A stretch of 64,000 nt of DNA from Pseudomonas sp. TH41 (GTDB taxonomy: Bacteria; Pseudomonadota; Gammaproteobacteria; Pseudomonadales; Pseudomonadaceae). Shown here piece by piece: positions 16,066 to 24,160 of this stretch (position 1 is the first letter of the stretch; each line of letters begins with the position of its first letter). Where the stretch lies: assembly GCF_016650695.1 (NCBI RefSeq), contig NZ_JAEKFH010000006.1, positions 1-64,000 on the forward strand. Direction: 5' to 3'. The translations under genes and the position numbers were made by a program. The notes under the pieces were generated by a model that worked only from the letters and a program-made list of their open reading frames with translations, ran no database searches and was not told where the DNA came from.

Positions 16066-16449
16066 TTAAACCGGTTTGAAGCAATAGGCGGCCAGTTTGT
16101 TGCCGTCCAGATCACGGGCATACGCGGCGTAGGCGTTCGGTGCCCAGCCACGTGGCCCAGGGAGGCCTTCACAGGTACCGCCAGCGGCCAATGCTGCGGC
16201 ATGAAAGGCGTCGATTGCGGCGCGCGTCGGGGCCTCGAAACTGACGGTCACCCCATTGCCGACGCTGGCAGGTGCGCCGTCAGCCGGTTTTAGAACGAAG
16301 AAAGACGGTGCATCCTCGCCCCAGATAGAACCATTGTCTCCGAGGTCTGCAATACGCTTTTGGCCAAGTTTGCCCAGTACGGTGTCGTAGAAACTGCGGG
16401 CTTTGTTCAAGTCATTGGTGCCGACTGTAACGTGAGTAAAGACACTCAT
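16066..16449 (-). CDS. VOC-family (glyoxalase-like) protein, paralog A
   Basis: 127-residue single-chain vicinal-oxygen-chelate protein with paired beta-alpha-beta-beta-beta modules. It begins FTHVTVGTNDL (the first metal-ligand His region) and ends AYARDLDGNKLAAYCF (the final Glu position replaced in this subgroup). It is cytoplasmic. It is about 90% identical to the VOC gene at 58108-58491 (13 differences counted by eye), a recent duplication within the window. Substrate unknown; VOC proteins include glyoxalases, extradiol dioxygenases and antibiotic-binding proteins. It overlaps the frame of the OprD remnant by a few bases at its 3' end and lies downstream of a LysR gene on the same strand. 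Confidence 0.85.
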   Translation of the reverse strand: MSVFTHVTVGTNDLNKARSFYDTVLGKLGQKRIADLGDNGSIWGEDAPSFFVLKPADGAPASVGNGVTVSFEAPTRAAIDAFHAAALAAGGTCEGLPGPRGWAPNAYAAYARDLDGNKLAAYCFKPV

Positions 16450-16768
16450 TTTTTAGCTCTCGTTGGTAGAAAGGAGGTGGGGTTGGGTGGCCGTTTCGCC
16501 TTCGCGATTCATCGCCAGATCTGCTGAAGATGACGCATTGCGCCATCCCGGGTCGGTCTGCAGTTCGGGAATCGCCAAGTTGAAAATGACCCGTGGCACC
16601 GCGTCGATGTGTCGACTAAGGATGTGCCCCGATCAGCGGGAATTACAGTGATGTCTCTGCATTAATCCCATGCGAGGAGCGCATAAAAAACATGAACCGT
16701 CATTTGCCTTCATTGAGCTGTTGCAGGCATTCCTGACCATTGCGAAGATCACGTCACAAGTAACCCCC
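16450..16768. other. intergenic, no gene recognised
   Basis: 319 bp between the VOC start and the LysR stop. It should hold the VOC promoter: on the minus strand the region just upstream of 16449 includes a poor ribosome site. A short open frame at 16670-17068 is antisense to the LysR gene and is not credible. Confidence 0.4.
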
Positions 16769-17686
16769 TCAAGCGGATGTCTCCTGCGCCGAGCTTTGTT
16801 GAACGAAGCGGTCAATCAACCACCTCGCGGCGGGGCCCGGCGGCGAGTCCGTGCGGTAGATGACGTCGAAGGAATATTGTCCGCTTTTGTATTCCGGTAT
16901 GTTCAGCTGCACGAGTCGACCGCTATGCAGATCTTCCTGGACCATCGGGGCTGGCATGTTCCCCCAACCAATGCCTTCACGCAGCAACATGTGTTTGGCG
17001 CCCAGATCCGCCAGCCGCCAGGTGCGGTTACTGAGAACGGCGAAATCCTTGTTCTTGGTCAGGAGTGAGCGATCGGACAGCACCAGTTGCGTGAACTCCC
17101 GCCCGGCGCCCGGAACATTCGAGTCGCTTGAAGCCAGCGGATGATTCGGGGCTGCCACCGGAATCAATTCGACACTGCCAACGCCCACTCTTTCGATACC
17201 GCTGATGCCCTCATTCATGGGTCCGCTCACACCGACTATCGCCCCGCGGTTGATCACCAACTCAGTGACGGCGCCGAGCGCTTCCATGTGTAGGTGAAGG
17301 GCAACCGTAGGAAATTCTTCTCGAAAGGATTTGAGTGCGTCCACGACACGTTCGGCGGGAAGCATCACATCGAGCACGACGTGAACTTCGGCTTCGAGCC
17401 CCTGTAGCAGGCCTTTGACCTTGGCGCGCAATCCATGGACGCCATTGGCGATGGTTCTGGCTTCGGCCAAAACGGTGCGGCCCGCATCGGTGAGCTGGGG
17501 TTTGCGTGTCGTCTGGCGGTCAAACAGCGATACGCCGAGCTGCATTTCCAGGTTGGCAATCGAGTAGCTGATGACCGAGGTGGCCCGGTGCAGTTTTCTG
17601 GCAGCGGCTGCAAAACTGCCGACTTCCACCACCGTCAGGAACACGCGCAGTTGGTCCAGTGTCGGTGTTCCGGGGTCAGAGATCAT
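16769..17686 (-). CDS. LysR-family transcriptional regulator
   Basis: 305-residue LTTR. The N-terminal winged helix-turn-helix covers residues about 9-68 (LDQLRVFLTVVEVGSFAAAA, then RATSVISYSIANLEMQLGVS). The remainder is the two-lobed periplasmic-binding-like effector domain. The ATG at 17686 is chosen because a GAGGA lies 8-9 nt upstream and the family start fits; an upstream in-frame ATG at 17713 is less likely. It is divergent from the DoxX-oxidoreductase-pirin operon, which LysR regulators of this arrangement usually control. The 222-bp space contains TAAT/ATTA and GCCAGCTA palindromes likely to be its sites. Confidence 0.88.
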   Translation of the reverse strand: MISDPGTPTLDQLRVFLTVVEVGSFAAAARKLHRATSVISYSIANLEMQLGVSLFDRQTTRKPQLTDAGRTVLAEARTIANGVHGLRAKVKGLLQGLEAEVHVVLDVMLPAERVVDALKSFREEFPTVALHLHMEALGAVTELVINRGAIVGVSGPMNEGISGIERVGVGSVELIPVAAPNHPLASSDSNVPGAGREFTQLVLSDRSLLTKNKDFAVLSNRTWRLADLGAKHMLLREGIGWGNMPAPMVQEDLHSGRLVQLNIPEYKSGQYSFDVIYRTDSPPGPAARWLIDRFVQQSSAQETSA

Positions 17687-17819
17687 GCCTATTTCCTCGA
17701 ACGTAATGGTCAATATTACCCCGGTATGACTAAAAGCCCTGAGGTGAATACCCTGGAGCGTCGAGGAGTGGTGCCTCGGGCGAGCTTGTCTATTTTATCG
17801 AATCTAATGATCTAAATTA

Positions 17820-17842
17820 GCCAGCTATTCAGATTAGCTGGC
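17820..17842. promoter_or_regulatory. candidate LysR operator palindrome
   Basis: GCCAGCTA (17820-17827) and TAGCTGGC (17835-17842) form a perfect 8-bp inverted repeat with a 7-nt spacer, 66 bp before the DoxX start and directly after repeated CTAAT/ATTAG half-sites (17793-17819). Location between divergent genes favours a regulator site. Binding is inferred. Confidence 0.45.
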
Positions 17843-17908
17843 GAGGCGCAAGATTTCCTCACTGCAGCGATTCATGGCGAATCGCGCAAACTTTGAAGGA
17901 AATATCTC

Positions 17909-18349
17909 ATGACCACTTCTGCCAACATCGCTCAAGCAACCACCTCTGAAGAGAGCCGTAATGACGTCACCCAGGCCTCGGCCTCATTGATCGGCCGCGT
18001 GCTGCTCAGTGCAATTTTCATCCTGTCCGGTTTTTCCAAACTCGCGGCTCCCGCGATGATGGTCGGCTACATCAGCTCCGTAGGCCTTCCGCTTCCGCAG
18101 TTGGCGCTGGCGGTGGCGGTCATCGTCGAAATCGGTGGTGGCCTGGCACTGATCGCCGGTTACCGCACCCGCACTGTCGCCGCAGTCCTGGCGCTGTTCA
18201 GCGTGTTTACTGCACTGGCTTTCCATAGCGCACTGGGCGATCAAAACCAGTTCATCCACTTCTTCAAGAACATCGCGATGGCCGGTGGCCTGTTGCAGGT
18301 CGTGGCCTTCGGCGCCGGTCGCTTCAGCCTCGATGCTCGCCGTCGTTGA
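17909..18349 (+). CDS. DoxX-family membrane protein
   Basis: 146-residue inner-membrane protein with four hydrophobic helices. The first (LIGRVLLSAIFILSGFSKLA) carries the typical DoxX G/F-S-K motif, and the third is GGGLALIAGYRTRTVAAVLA. DoxX-like proteins are associated with quinone, thiol or redox stress systems, but the molecular role is not settled. It is the first gene of an operon with a zinc-type quinone oxidoreductase-like protein and a pirin, divergent from a LysR regulator. AAGGA upstream (17894-17900) supports the start. Confidence 0.85.
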   Translation: MTTSANIAQATTSEESRNDVTQASASLIGRVLLSAIFILSGFSKLAAPAMMVGYISSVGLPLPQLALAVAVIVEIGGGLALIAGYRTRTVAAVLALFSVFTALAFHSALGDQNQFIHFFKNIAMAGGLLQVVAFGAGRFSLDARRR

Positions 18350-18424
18350 TACCCCTGCGCTGCGAACGCCGGTTCCCTCGCAGCGCAGTGTTTGTCTCCC
18401 GTTCTTTCAATAGTCGAGGCCTCC

Positions 18425-19348
18425 ATGAAAGCTATTCGCGTGTACGAATACGGCAGCCCTGAAATTTTACGCCTGGAACAAATTGCAGACCCGGTTGCCG
18501 GCGAAGGTGAAGTTCTGATCGATGTCGCCGGAGCAGGGGTCAACCCGATTGACTGGAAAATCCTTTCCGGGGCCATGAAAGCGTTCATCCCATTACCGCT
18601 GCCTTTTACACCGGGAGTTGAAGTGGCCGGTACCGTCGTCGCGGTGGGGAAGGGCGTCACTGAGTTCAGCATCGGCGATGAAGTGTTCGGCTTCATCAAT
18701 ATCGTCGGTGGTTATGCGACCAAAGCGGTTGCCCAGGTGTCAAAACTGGCCTTGAAGCCGCACTCTCTCAGTGCGCTACAGGCCAGTGCTGTGCCTGCAA
18801 CCGCTTTGACGGCATGGCAAGCGCTGACTGAACATGCCGGTGTGCAGCGGCGACAGAAGGTATTGATCCACGCCGCCGCCGGTGGCGTGGGCAGCATGGC
18901 CGTGCAGATTGCCAAGTACCTGGGCGCTGAAGTCTACGCAACGGCCTCTGCACAGAATCATGCCTACCTGAAAGACCTCGGTGCGGATTACACCATCGAC
19001 TATACGACTCAGGCCTTCGAGGAGCTGGTGTCCGGCGTCGATGTCGTACTGGATCTAGTGGGCGGCGAAACACAAACCCGTTCGTTTGCGGTACTGAAAA
19101 GAAACGGTGTGTTGGTATCGCCTGTGAGCCTGCCGAACATGTCGCTGGCCAACGATTTTGGCGTGACCCCGGCCAACTTTGCCACCCGTTCGGATGGCCG
19201 GCAGCTCTCGCTGATTGCCGAACTGTTCGACAAGGGACACCTCACGGTCGATGTTGAGGCGTACCCTTTGAGTGAGGCGAAAGTGGCGATCGAGAAAAGC
19301 ATGGGCCGTCATTTACGGGGCAGGCTTGTCCTCGATACAGCGAAGTAA
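18425..19348 (+). CDS. NADP-dependent quinone-oxidoreductase-like MDR protein
   Basis: 307-residue medium-chain dehydrogenase/reductase of the zeta-crystallin/QOR type. Motifs are GAGVNPIDWKIL (substrate and cofactor contact near residue 40), PFTPGVEVAGTVVAVGKGV, and the nucleotide-binding AAAGGVGSMAVQIAK near residue 155. No zinc-ligand Cys cluster is present, so it is the zinc-free quinone reductase class, using NADPH. The ATG at 18425 begins with the family's MKAIRVYEYG; an in-frame start at 18392 would add an unlikely 11 residues. It is the second gene of the DoxX operon; a pirin follows 35 nt downstream. Reduction of quinones or reactive enones is the likely role. Confidence 0.87.
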   Translation: MKAIRVYEYGSPEILRLEQIADPVAGEGEVLIDVAGAGVNPIDWKILSGAMKAFIPLPLPFTPGVEVAGTVVAVGKGVTEFSIGDEVFGFINIVGGYATKAVAQVSKLALKPHSLSALQASAVPATALTAWQALTEHAGVQRRQKVLIHAAAGGVGSMAVQIAKYLGAEVYATASAQNHAYLKDLGADYTIDYTTQAFEELVSGVDVVLDLVGGETQTRSFAVLKRNGVLVSPVSLPNMSLANDFGVTPANFATRSDGRQLSLIAELFDKGHLTVDVEAYPLSEAKVAIEKSMGRHLRGRLVLDTAK

Positions 19349-19383
19349 GTTAAGCGCTGCCAACTCTCCTGTGAGTAATCATC

Positions 19384-20298
19384 ATGACCCTTCAGCAACA
19401 ACCACACATCGGTATCGACCTCGGCTATACACGCGAAACCGATACCCATCGCGCAATCGGCTATCGCACCACAGGCAGCGGGCATGGCTCTATTGTCCGA
19501 CTGATGAGTCCTTCCGATTTTGGCCACCTGATCAAGCCTTTCGTTTTTCTTGACCTGTTTGAAGGCGAGAGTTCATTCATCGGTGGGATGCCAATGCACC
19601 CTCACTCGGGAATCGCCACCGTCACCGTCATTACCGAAGGTAATTTGCGCTTCGAGGATGCTGAATCGGGCACGGGGACCCTTGATTATGGTGGTGTTGA
19701 ATGGATGAGGGCGGGAGGCGGGGTCTGGCACGGGAAGGAGATGTCGGTAGGGACATCGAAGCGGATACAAGGTTTTCAACTGTGGGTTGCACTCCCACCC
19801 GCGTTGGAAAACGCGAGTGTCGACAGCCAATACCTGGAGTCGAATGTGATGCCTGAAGTGGGGCCTGCACGTGTGATTCTTGGCACGTACCAGGGTGTCA
19901 AAAGCCCGGTCCGCGCTCCCGCTGGAATGAACTACTTATTGGTCACGCTACGTGCCGGGGAATCCTGGACTTATGTTCCACCCAATGGGCATGAGTCATT
20001 GTGGTTGAGTGTCAGCCGGGGATCTCTCTTCGCACCCGGCCTGGTCAGTGCGGGAGAAATGGTCATCTTCGAACCCGGTAGCGGTGCGGTTACGCTGAAG
20101 GCCATGCAAAAAGACACGGTCTTCGTGATCGGTTCAGCGGCACCTCATCCCTATGAACTTGCGCTGGGAAATTACTCCGTGCACACCAACCCGCAAGCCT
20201 TGCGTGCGGGAGAGGCAAAAATTGCAGAGATTGGCGTTCGACTGCGTGAGTACCTGCAAACGCCAAACAGGTCAGCTAGCGTGCCCGTATTCATGTAA
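19384..20298 (+). CDS. pirin-family protein
   Basis: 304-residue bicupin of the pirin family. The N-terminal cupin holds the metal ligands in MPMHPHSGIATVTVI (His-x-His) and WMRAGGGVWHGKE (His and Glu), and the C-terminal half forms the second cupin with its pirin-type GESWTYVPP strand. Bacterial pirins bind Fe(II); some oxidise quercetin, others interact with redox enzymes. It is the third gene of the LysR-linked DoxX/oxidoreductase operon, fitting a redox or quinone-stress unit. A REPIN follows about 45 nt after the stop. Confidence 0.88.
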   Translation: MTLQQQPHIGIDLGYTRETDTHRAIGYRTTGSGHGSIVRLMSPSDFGHLIKPFVFLDLFEGESSFIGGMPMHPHSGIATVTVITEGNLRFEDAESGTGTLDYGGVEWMRAGGGVWHGKEMSVGTSKRIQGFQLWVALPPALENASVDSQYLESNVMPEVGPARVILGTYQGVKSPVRAPAGMNYLLVTLRAGESWTYVPPNGHESLWLSVSRGSLFAPGLVSAGEMVIFEPGSGAVTLKAMQKDTVFVIGSAAPHPYELALGNYSVHTNPQALRAGEAKIAEIGVRLREYLQTPNRSASVPVFM

Positions 20299-20342
20299 CC
20301 CGGCCGACCCCGCTGTTCATTTAAGCGATGTGATCCACTAAT

Positions 20343-20440
20343 GTAGGAGCGAGCTTGCTCGCGATGGTCGTGAACGATAACGCGTGTTGTCTGGCTAAAC
20401 GCGGCGCTCTTAAGTCCATCGCGAGCAAGCTCGCTCCTAC
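20343..20440. repeat. REPIN (two inverted REP sequences)
   Basis: GTAGGAGCGAGCTTGCTCGC begins the left REP (20343-20367). The right REP is its exact inverted copy (20416-20440), with about 48 bp between. REPs of this class are dispersed in hundreds of copies in fluorescent pseudomonads and are mobilised by RAYT transposases encoded elsewhere. It lies in the 336-bp gap after the pirin gene; the rest of that gap (20442-20634) holds no recognised gene, only a TAACCCT/AGGGTTA hairpin. Confidence 0.92.
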
Positions 20441-20634
20441 AACAGCATTACCCATGGTCGGTCATTCCTGGCGCAGGTGGACGGGCTCAGCCGTTCGCCT
20501 TCATGACCGCTCGTAACCCTGCACGAGGGTTAGTTCACGCTTGGCTATTCTTGACAACACGAATGTATGGCCGACGCCGGCAGAGCCAGAAGCAAAGGTC
20601 TGGCTACAGGGTTACACGTTGAACAGAGGATTGA

Positions 20635-20943
20635 ATGATGAAGATGTTACTTATGGTTGAGTGCCCTAATGAACCCTTCAACTCCCTTGTCAAAGCCGGG
20701 AAGGTGGGCGAGGTTATTAAGCGTATCCTGGAAAGCATCAAGCCGGAGGCGGCGTACTTTACTGAGCAAGATGGAATGCGCGGTGGGATTTTTCTGGTCG
20801 ACGTACAAGACTCAGCCGACATCCCCGCTTATGCGGAACCGTTTTTTCTCAACTTCAACGCTACCTGCAAATTCCGTATTGTGATGAGCGCGCAGGATCT
20901 GCAAAAGGCCGGCCTGGAGGCGCTCGGGCAAAAGTGGGCGTGA
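20635..20943 (+). CDS. small conserved protein of unknown function
   Basis: 102-residue soluble protein (101 if the ATG at 20638 is used); an AGAGGA lies 7-12 nt upstream. It has an alpha/beta ferredoxin-like pattern: a first strand MKMLLMVECP, helix VGEVIKRILESIKP, strand AAYFTEQDGMRGGIFLVDVQ, helix ADIPAYAEPFFLNF, strand CKFRIVMSAQDL. No catalytic motif is obvious. Proteins of this look are annotated under various unsupported names in Pseudomonas; I do not assign a reaction. It is preceded by a REPIN and followed immediately by a DUF6124-like fragment. Confidence 0.72.
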   Translation: MMKMLLMVECPNEPFNSLVKAGKVGEVIKRILESIKPEAAYFTEQDGMRGGIFLVDVQDSADIPAYAEPFFLNFNATCKFRIVMSAQDLQKAGLEALGQKWA

Positions 20944-20946
20944 TGA

Positions 20947-21177
20947 GTTCGTCCGTTTACCCTTCGTCATAAGACGCGTATCGAGGTCCTGGTCACTACC
21001 GAAACCTTGATGGTTTACCTGGTCGAAACGCTGGCCTCGGTCGATGTGATGGTCCATCACTTGGTGGATCTTCTAGAGGGTGGGTCGCGCAATGCCCTGC
21101 TGGGTATTTCAAACAGCATCATGCTGGCGGAGATCACGGCGAACCGGGTGCTGGATCAAATCGACCCGCCTGAGTAA
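20947..21177 (+). pseudogene. DUF6124/DUF3077-like gene fragment
   Basis: The frame from 20947 to the TAA at 21175-21177 reads as the C-terminal half of the small Pseudomonas DUF6124 family: ETLMVYLVETLASVDVMVHH, then SRNALLGISNSIMLAEITAN and a final RVLDQIDPPE, matching the family's ETLLVNVYETLAS...ALGI...NRALD pattern. The first ATG in frame is at 21010 (55 codons). The usual N-terminal region is missing; a stop codon precedes at 20944. Either a truncated remnant or a very short translated version. Confidence 0.6.
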
Positions 21178-21186
21178 CCGCTGTCT

Positions 21187-21216
21187 TGTGGCGAGGGAGC
21201 AAGCTCCCTCGCCACA
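21187..21216. repeat. single REP-like palindrome
   Basis: TGTGGCGAGGGAGC (21187-21200) and its exact complement (21203-21216) with a 2-nt loop. It is the 'GGCGAGGGAGC' REP class of pseudomonads, located between the DUF6124 fragment and the convergent APC permease gene. Confidence 0.85.
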
Positions 21217-21267
21217 GGTTGCTCATCGTTCGTTCTATCTCTTAACTGACGGGCTTGGAGGTGGCAA

Positions 21268-22830
21268 TCATCTACCCGCCGATTTATTCAACGCCGCTTC
21301 CGCCGCAGCAATTTCAGCCTGACGCTTGACGATCACGTCGCCCACCGGCGGACCCTGGAAGCGTCGAGCTTCAAAACCGAACCAGACGATGGCCGTCAGC
21401 ACCAGGAAGCCGATGGTGATGTACAGCGCCCAATCGTTCGGTGGCTGGATGCCGATGACGAAAATGATCACCATCGAGATGACGGAGAGGATGGCGAACA
21501 CCGAGTACCAAAAGCGTCCCATGTTCCAGGGGCCCATGGTCGGCCATTTCGAGGTCCCGTAGGTAAACAGGCCCAGTACGATGGGAATGATGAAAGAGAA
21601 GAACAGGAAGATCACCGTGCAGGAAACCACGATCGTATAGACCGGCGTTGCCCCGACCGATATCACGGACGATCCCCAGTCGAACAATACCGCGAGGGTG
21701 GAACCGGTCCAGATCGCCGCCACCGGGCTGCGATAGGTCGGCGAGACCGAGGCCAGCGCTTTGGAGCAGGGCAGGCCACCGTCACGTGAGAACGCGAAGA
21801 TCATGCGTGAAACCGAGGTCACGGTTGCCAACCCGCAGAGGAACTGCGAGATGAAAATCGCCACGTAAAGCGCGAGCTTCACCGTCGGGTTGACTTGAGT
21901 GTTCATCGCCCAGAAGAACACGTTCCATCCTTGCTTCGCCGCCTCATCCATGTTCGGCAGCATCAGGACAAACGAGCACAACATGACCCAGCCGAACAGC
22001 AACGACCAGACCACCGACATGACCATGCCGCGGGGCACCGACATGGCCGCATTGCGGGTCTCCTCGGAGGTGTGCGCGGAGGCGTCATAGCCGGTGATGG
22101 TGTAGATCGGCAGCAACAACCCGAGTATGAACACCCAGCCGTTCGAGACCTGTGGCCAGACGGCGCCGCCGGCATCGCCGGAATAGTTGCCGAAGGTCCA
22201 CAACCGGACGAACTCATAGCTGGGGGCCGAGATCAGGCAGACGATGGTCAGCGCGAGCGCGGTGGCGAAGATCAGATAGCCCGAGAAGTCGGTGAGTTTC
22301 GCGGTGAGGCCGATCCCCAGGTGGTTACACAAGGCCTGGATACCCGTCAGGATCGCCAGAAAAATCACCCTGACCGTGGTGGTGTCTTCCATGCCCAGGG
22401 CAGGTCCGAAGGCACCGAAAAAGAAGTAATAGGTGCCCACATTGATCGCGCCGAGTACGGTCACCAGCCCGAGCAGATTGAACCAGGCGGTCAGCCAGCC
22501 GGTGAAGCGGTTACCGAGAATCGAGCCCCAGTGATAGAGCCCGCCAGCGGTCGGGTAGGCCGAGGAGATCTGGGCCATGGCCATGGCGAACACCCCAGAG
22601 ATCAGGCAACCGATCGGCCAGCCGATGCCGATAGACGCGCCGCCCGCACCCGAGGTGCCCTGGGCCAGCGAGTTGATGCCACCCGAGAGGATGCAGATGA
22701 TCGAAAAGGAGATGGCAAAGTTGGAGAAAACGCCCATTCGTCGCGAGAGCTGCTGGGCATAGCCCATGCTGTGCAGCACCTTGACGTCATCGTCGTGCGC
22801 GTCGGTACCGGGCTGGCTTGCTGGGTTCAT
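21268..22830 (-). CDS. APC-family amino acid/amine permease
   Basis: 520-residue inner-membrane transporter with about 12 helices after a hydrophilic 40-residue N-terminus. MGVFSNFAISFSIICILSGG and the GG-rich first-helix region are typical of the GABA/choline-type amino acid-choline-transporter subgroup; YPTAGGLYHW is the conserved helix-2/3 loop, and GYDASAHTSEET in the middle is a second hallmark. It is the last gene of the operon with an iron ADH, an ALDH and a glutamine-synthetase-like ligase, so it should import their substrate (an amine, amino alcohol or amino acid). A 166-bp gap with a REPIN separates it from the ADH stop. Confidence 0.88.
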   Translation of the reverse strand: MNPASQPGTDAHDDDVKVLHSMGYAQQLSRRMGVFSNFAISFSIICILSGGINSLAQGTSGAGGASIGIGWPIGCLISGVFAMAMAQISSAYPTAGGLYHWGSILGNRFTGWLTAWFNLLGLVTVLGAINVGTYYFFFGAFGPALGMEDTTTVRVIFLAILTGIQALCNHLGIGLTAKLTDFSGYLIFATALALTIVCLISAPSYEFVRLWTFGNYSGDAGGAVWPQVSNGWVFILGLLLPIYTITGYDASAHTSEETRNAAMSVPRGMVMSVVWSLLFGWVMLCSFVLMLPNMDEAAKQGWNVFFWAMNTQVNPTVKLALYVAIFISQFLCGLATVTSVSRMIFAFSRDGGLPCSKALASVSPTYRSPVAAIWTGSTLAVLFDWGSSVISVGATPVYTIVVSCTVIFLFFSFIIPIVLGLFTYGTSKWPTMGPWNMGRFWYSVFAILSVISMVIIFVIGIQPPNDWALYITIGFLVLTAIVWFGFEARRFQGPPVGDVIVKRQAEIAAAEAALNKSAGR

Positions 22831-22900
22831 TGTGTGTGCCCCTTGTCAGGTTTTGGTACAGGCAGAACTGAGCCGCCGTAGGCTGCGACCTTGGTTTTTT

Positions 22901-23000
22901 GTAGGAGCCGAGCTTGCTCGCGATGGACTCAAGGGCGACGCGTTTATTCAGAAAGCACGCGTTATCGTTAACGTCCATCGCGAGCAAGCTCGGCTCCTAC
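22901..23000. repeat. REPIN overlapping the end of the iron-ADH gene
   Basis: GTAGGAGCCGAGCTTGCTCG starts a 27-bp arm (22901-22927) whose exact inverted copy ends at 23000 (22974-23000). The middle carries the usual A/T-rich spacer. The TAG stop codon of the alcohol dehydrogenase gene (22997-22999, minus strand) is formed by the REP's own GTAGGAG sequence, so the element ends inside that gene. Confidence 0.92.
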
Positions 23001-24157
23001 AGACGGCCGTGGTAAGCCGCTTCGAAAATTTCTGCTGCGCCGGGGCGTGTCAATGGCAGCGGGTTGCCGCCGGCCGAGGGATCGACGATCGCCATGTCCG
23101 CGATCAGATCGGCTTGCCGATCATCCACCCCCAGTTCAAACAGCGTATGGGGCACGGCGATGTCCTTGCGCAATTTGAGGACGAAGGCCAGGAAGCTGTC
23201 GAAGCCCGGAGAGGGCAGGCGTAAATAGGCTGCCAGGCGTGTGATGCGTTCTTCAATGGCCGGGCGATTGAATTTCAGTACATAGGGCATCAAGGTGGCG
23301 TTAGTCATGCCGTGATGGGTGTCGTACAGCGCGCCGATCGGATGGGCGAGGGCGTGCATCCCGCCCAGGCCTTTCTGGAAGGCGGTGGCGCCCATCGCGG
23401 CCGCTGCCAGCATTTGCCCTCGCGCATCCAGGTCGGAAGGGGTGTGTACGGCCCGCACCAACGCATTGGCCACCAGGCGCATCCCTTCCACGGCGATGCC
23501 ATCGGCCATCGGGTGAAAACCCGGCGCGCAGTACGACTCCAGGCAGTGCGCCAACGCATCCATACCCGTGCCCGCGGTGATTTTTGCCGGCATGCCGACG
23601 GTAAGGGCCGGGTCGCTGATCACCACGCGCGGCATCATCTTCGGGTGGAAGATGATGCGTTTGGTGTGCGTACGTTCGTCGATGATCACGGCCGCACGGC
23701 CGACTTCGGAACCCGTTCCCGCGGTGGTCGGTACCGCAATGATCGGGGCGATACTGCCTTCGTCGGCACGGGTCCAATAATCGCCGATGTCTTCGAAATC
23801 CCATACCGGTCGGGTCTGGCCGCTCATGAACGCGATGAGCTTGCCCATGTCCAGGCCGCTGCCGCCACCGAAGGCAATCACGCCATCGTGCTTGCCGGCG
23901 CGCCAGGCATCGAGCCCGCCTGCCAGGTTGGCCTCAATCGGATTGGGCTTGAGGTCACAAAACAACGCTACGCCAAGGCCGGCAGCGCGCAAGGCGTCCA
24001 GCGCCGCCGTGGTGATCGGGGCACGCGCCAGGCCACTGTCGGTGACCAGCAACGGTCGCTGGATACCCTGGCTGCGACAGACCTCGGCCAGTTCGCTGAT
24101 GCGACCGACACCGAAACGAATGCTCGTGGGGTAGTTCCAGTTTCCCGTCAGGCTCAT
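22997..24157 (-). CDS. iron-containing alcohol dehydrogenase
   Basis: 386-residue group III (Fe-dependent) alcohol dehydrogenase. The nucleotide site is GGGSGLDMGKLIAF near residue 97. The metal ligands fall in GTGMDALAHCLESY and GGMHALAHPIGALYDTHHGM, giving the Asp and three His of the family. It should oxidise a primary alcohol to an aldehyde with NAD(P). Operon position between an ALDH (4 nt upstream) and a permease (downstream) fits an alcohol-aldehyde-acid sequence. The last codon and stop lie in a REP element, suggesting the native 3' end may have been altered by REP insertion, though length is normal. Confidence 0.9.
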   Translation of the reverse strand: MSLTGNWNYPTSIRFGVGRISELAEVCRSQGIQRPLLVTDSGLARAPITTAALDALRAAGLGVALFCDLKPNPIEANLAGGLDAWRAGKHDGVIAFGGGSGLDMGKLIAFMSGQTRPVWDFEDIGDYWTRADEGSIAPIIAVPTTAGTGSEVGRAAVIIDERTHTKRIIFHPKMMPRVVISDPALTVGMPAKITAGTGMDALAHCLESYCAPGFHPMADGIAVEGMRLVANALVRAVHTPSDLDARGQMLAAAAMGATAFQKGLGGMHALAHPIGALYDTHHGMTNATLMPYVLKFNRPAIEERITRLAAYLRLPSPGFDSFLAFVLKLRKDIAVPHTLFELGVDDRQADLIADMAIVDPSAGGNPLPLTRPGAAEIFEAAYHGRL

Positions 24158-24160
24158 GGT

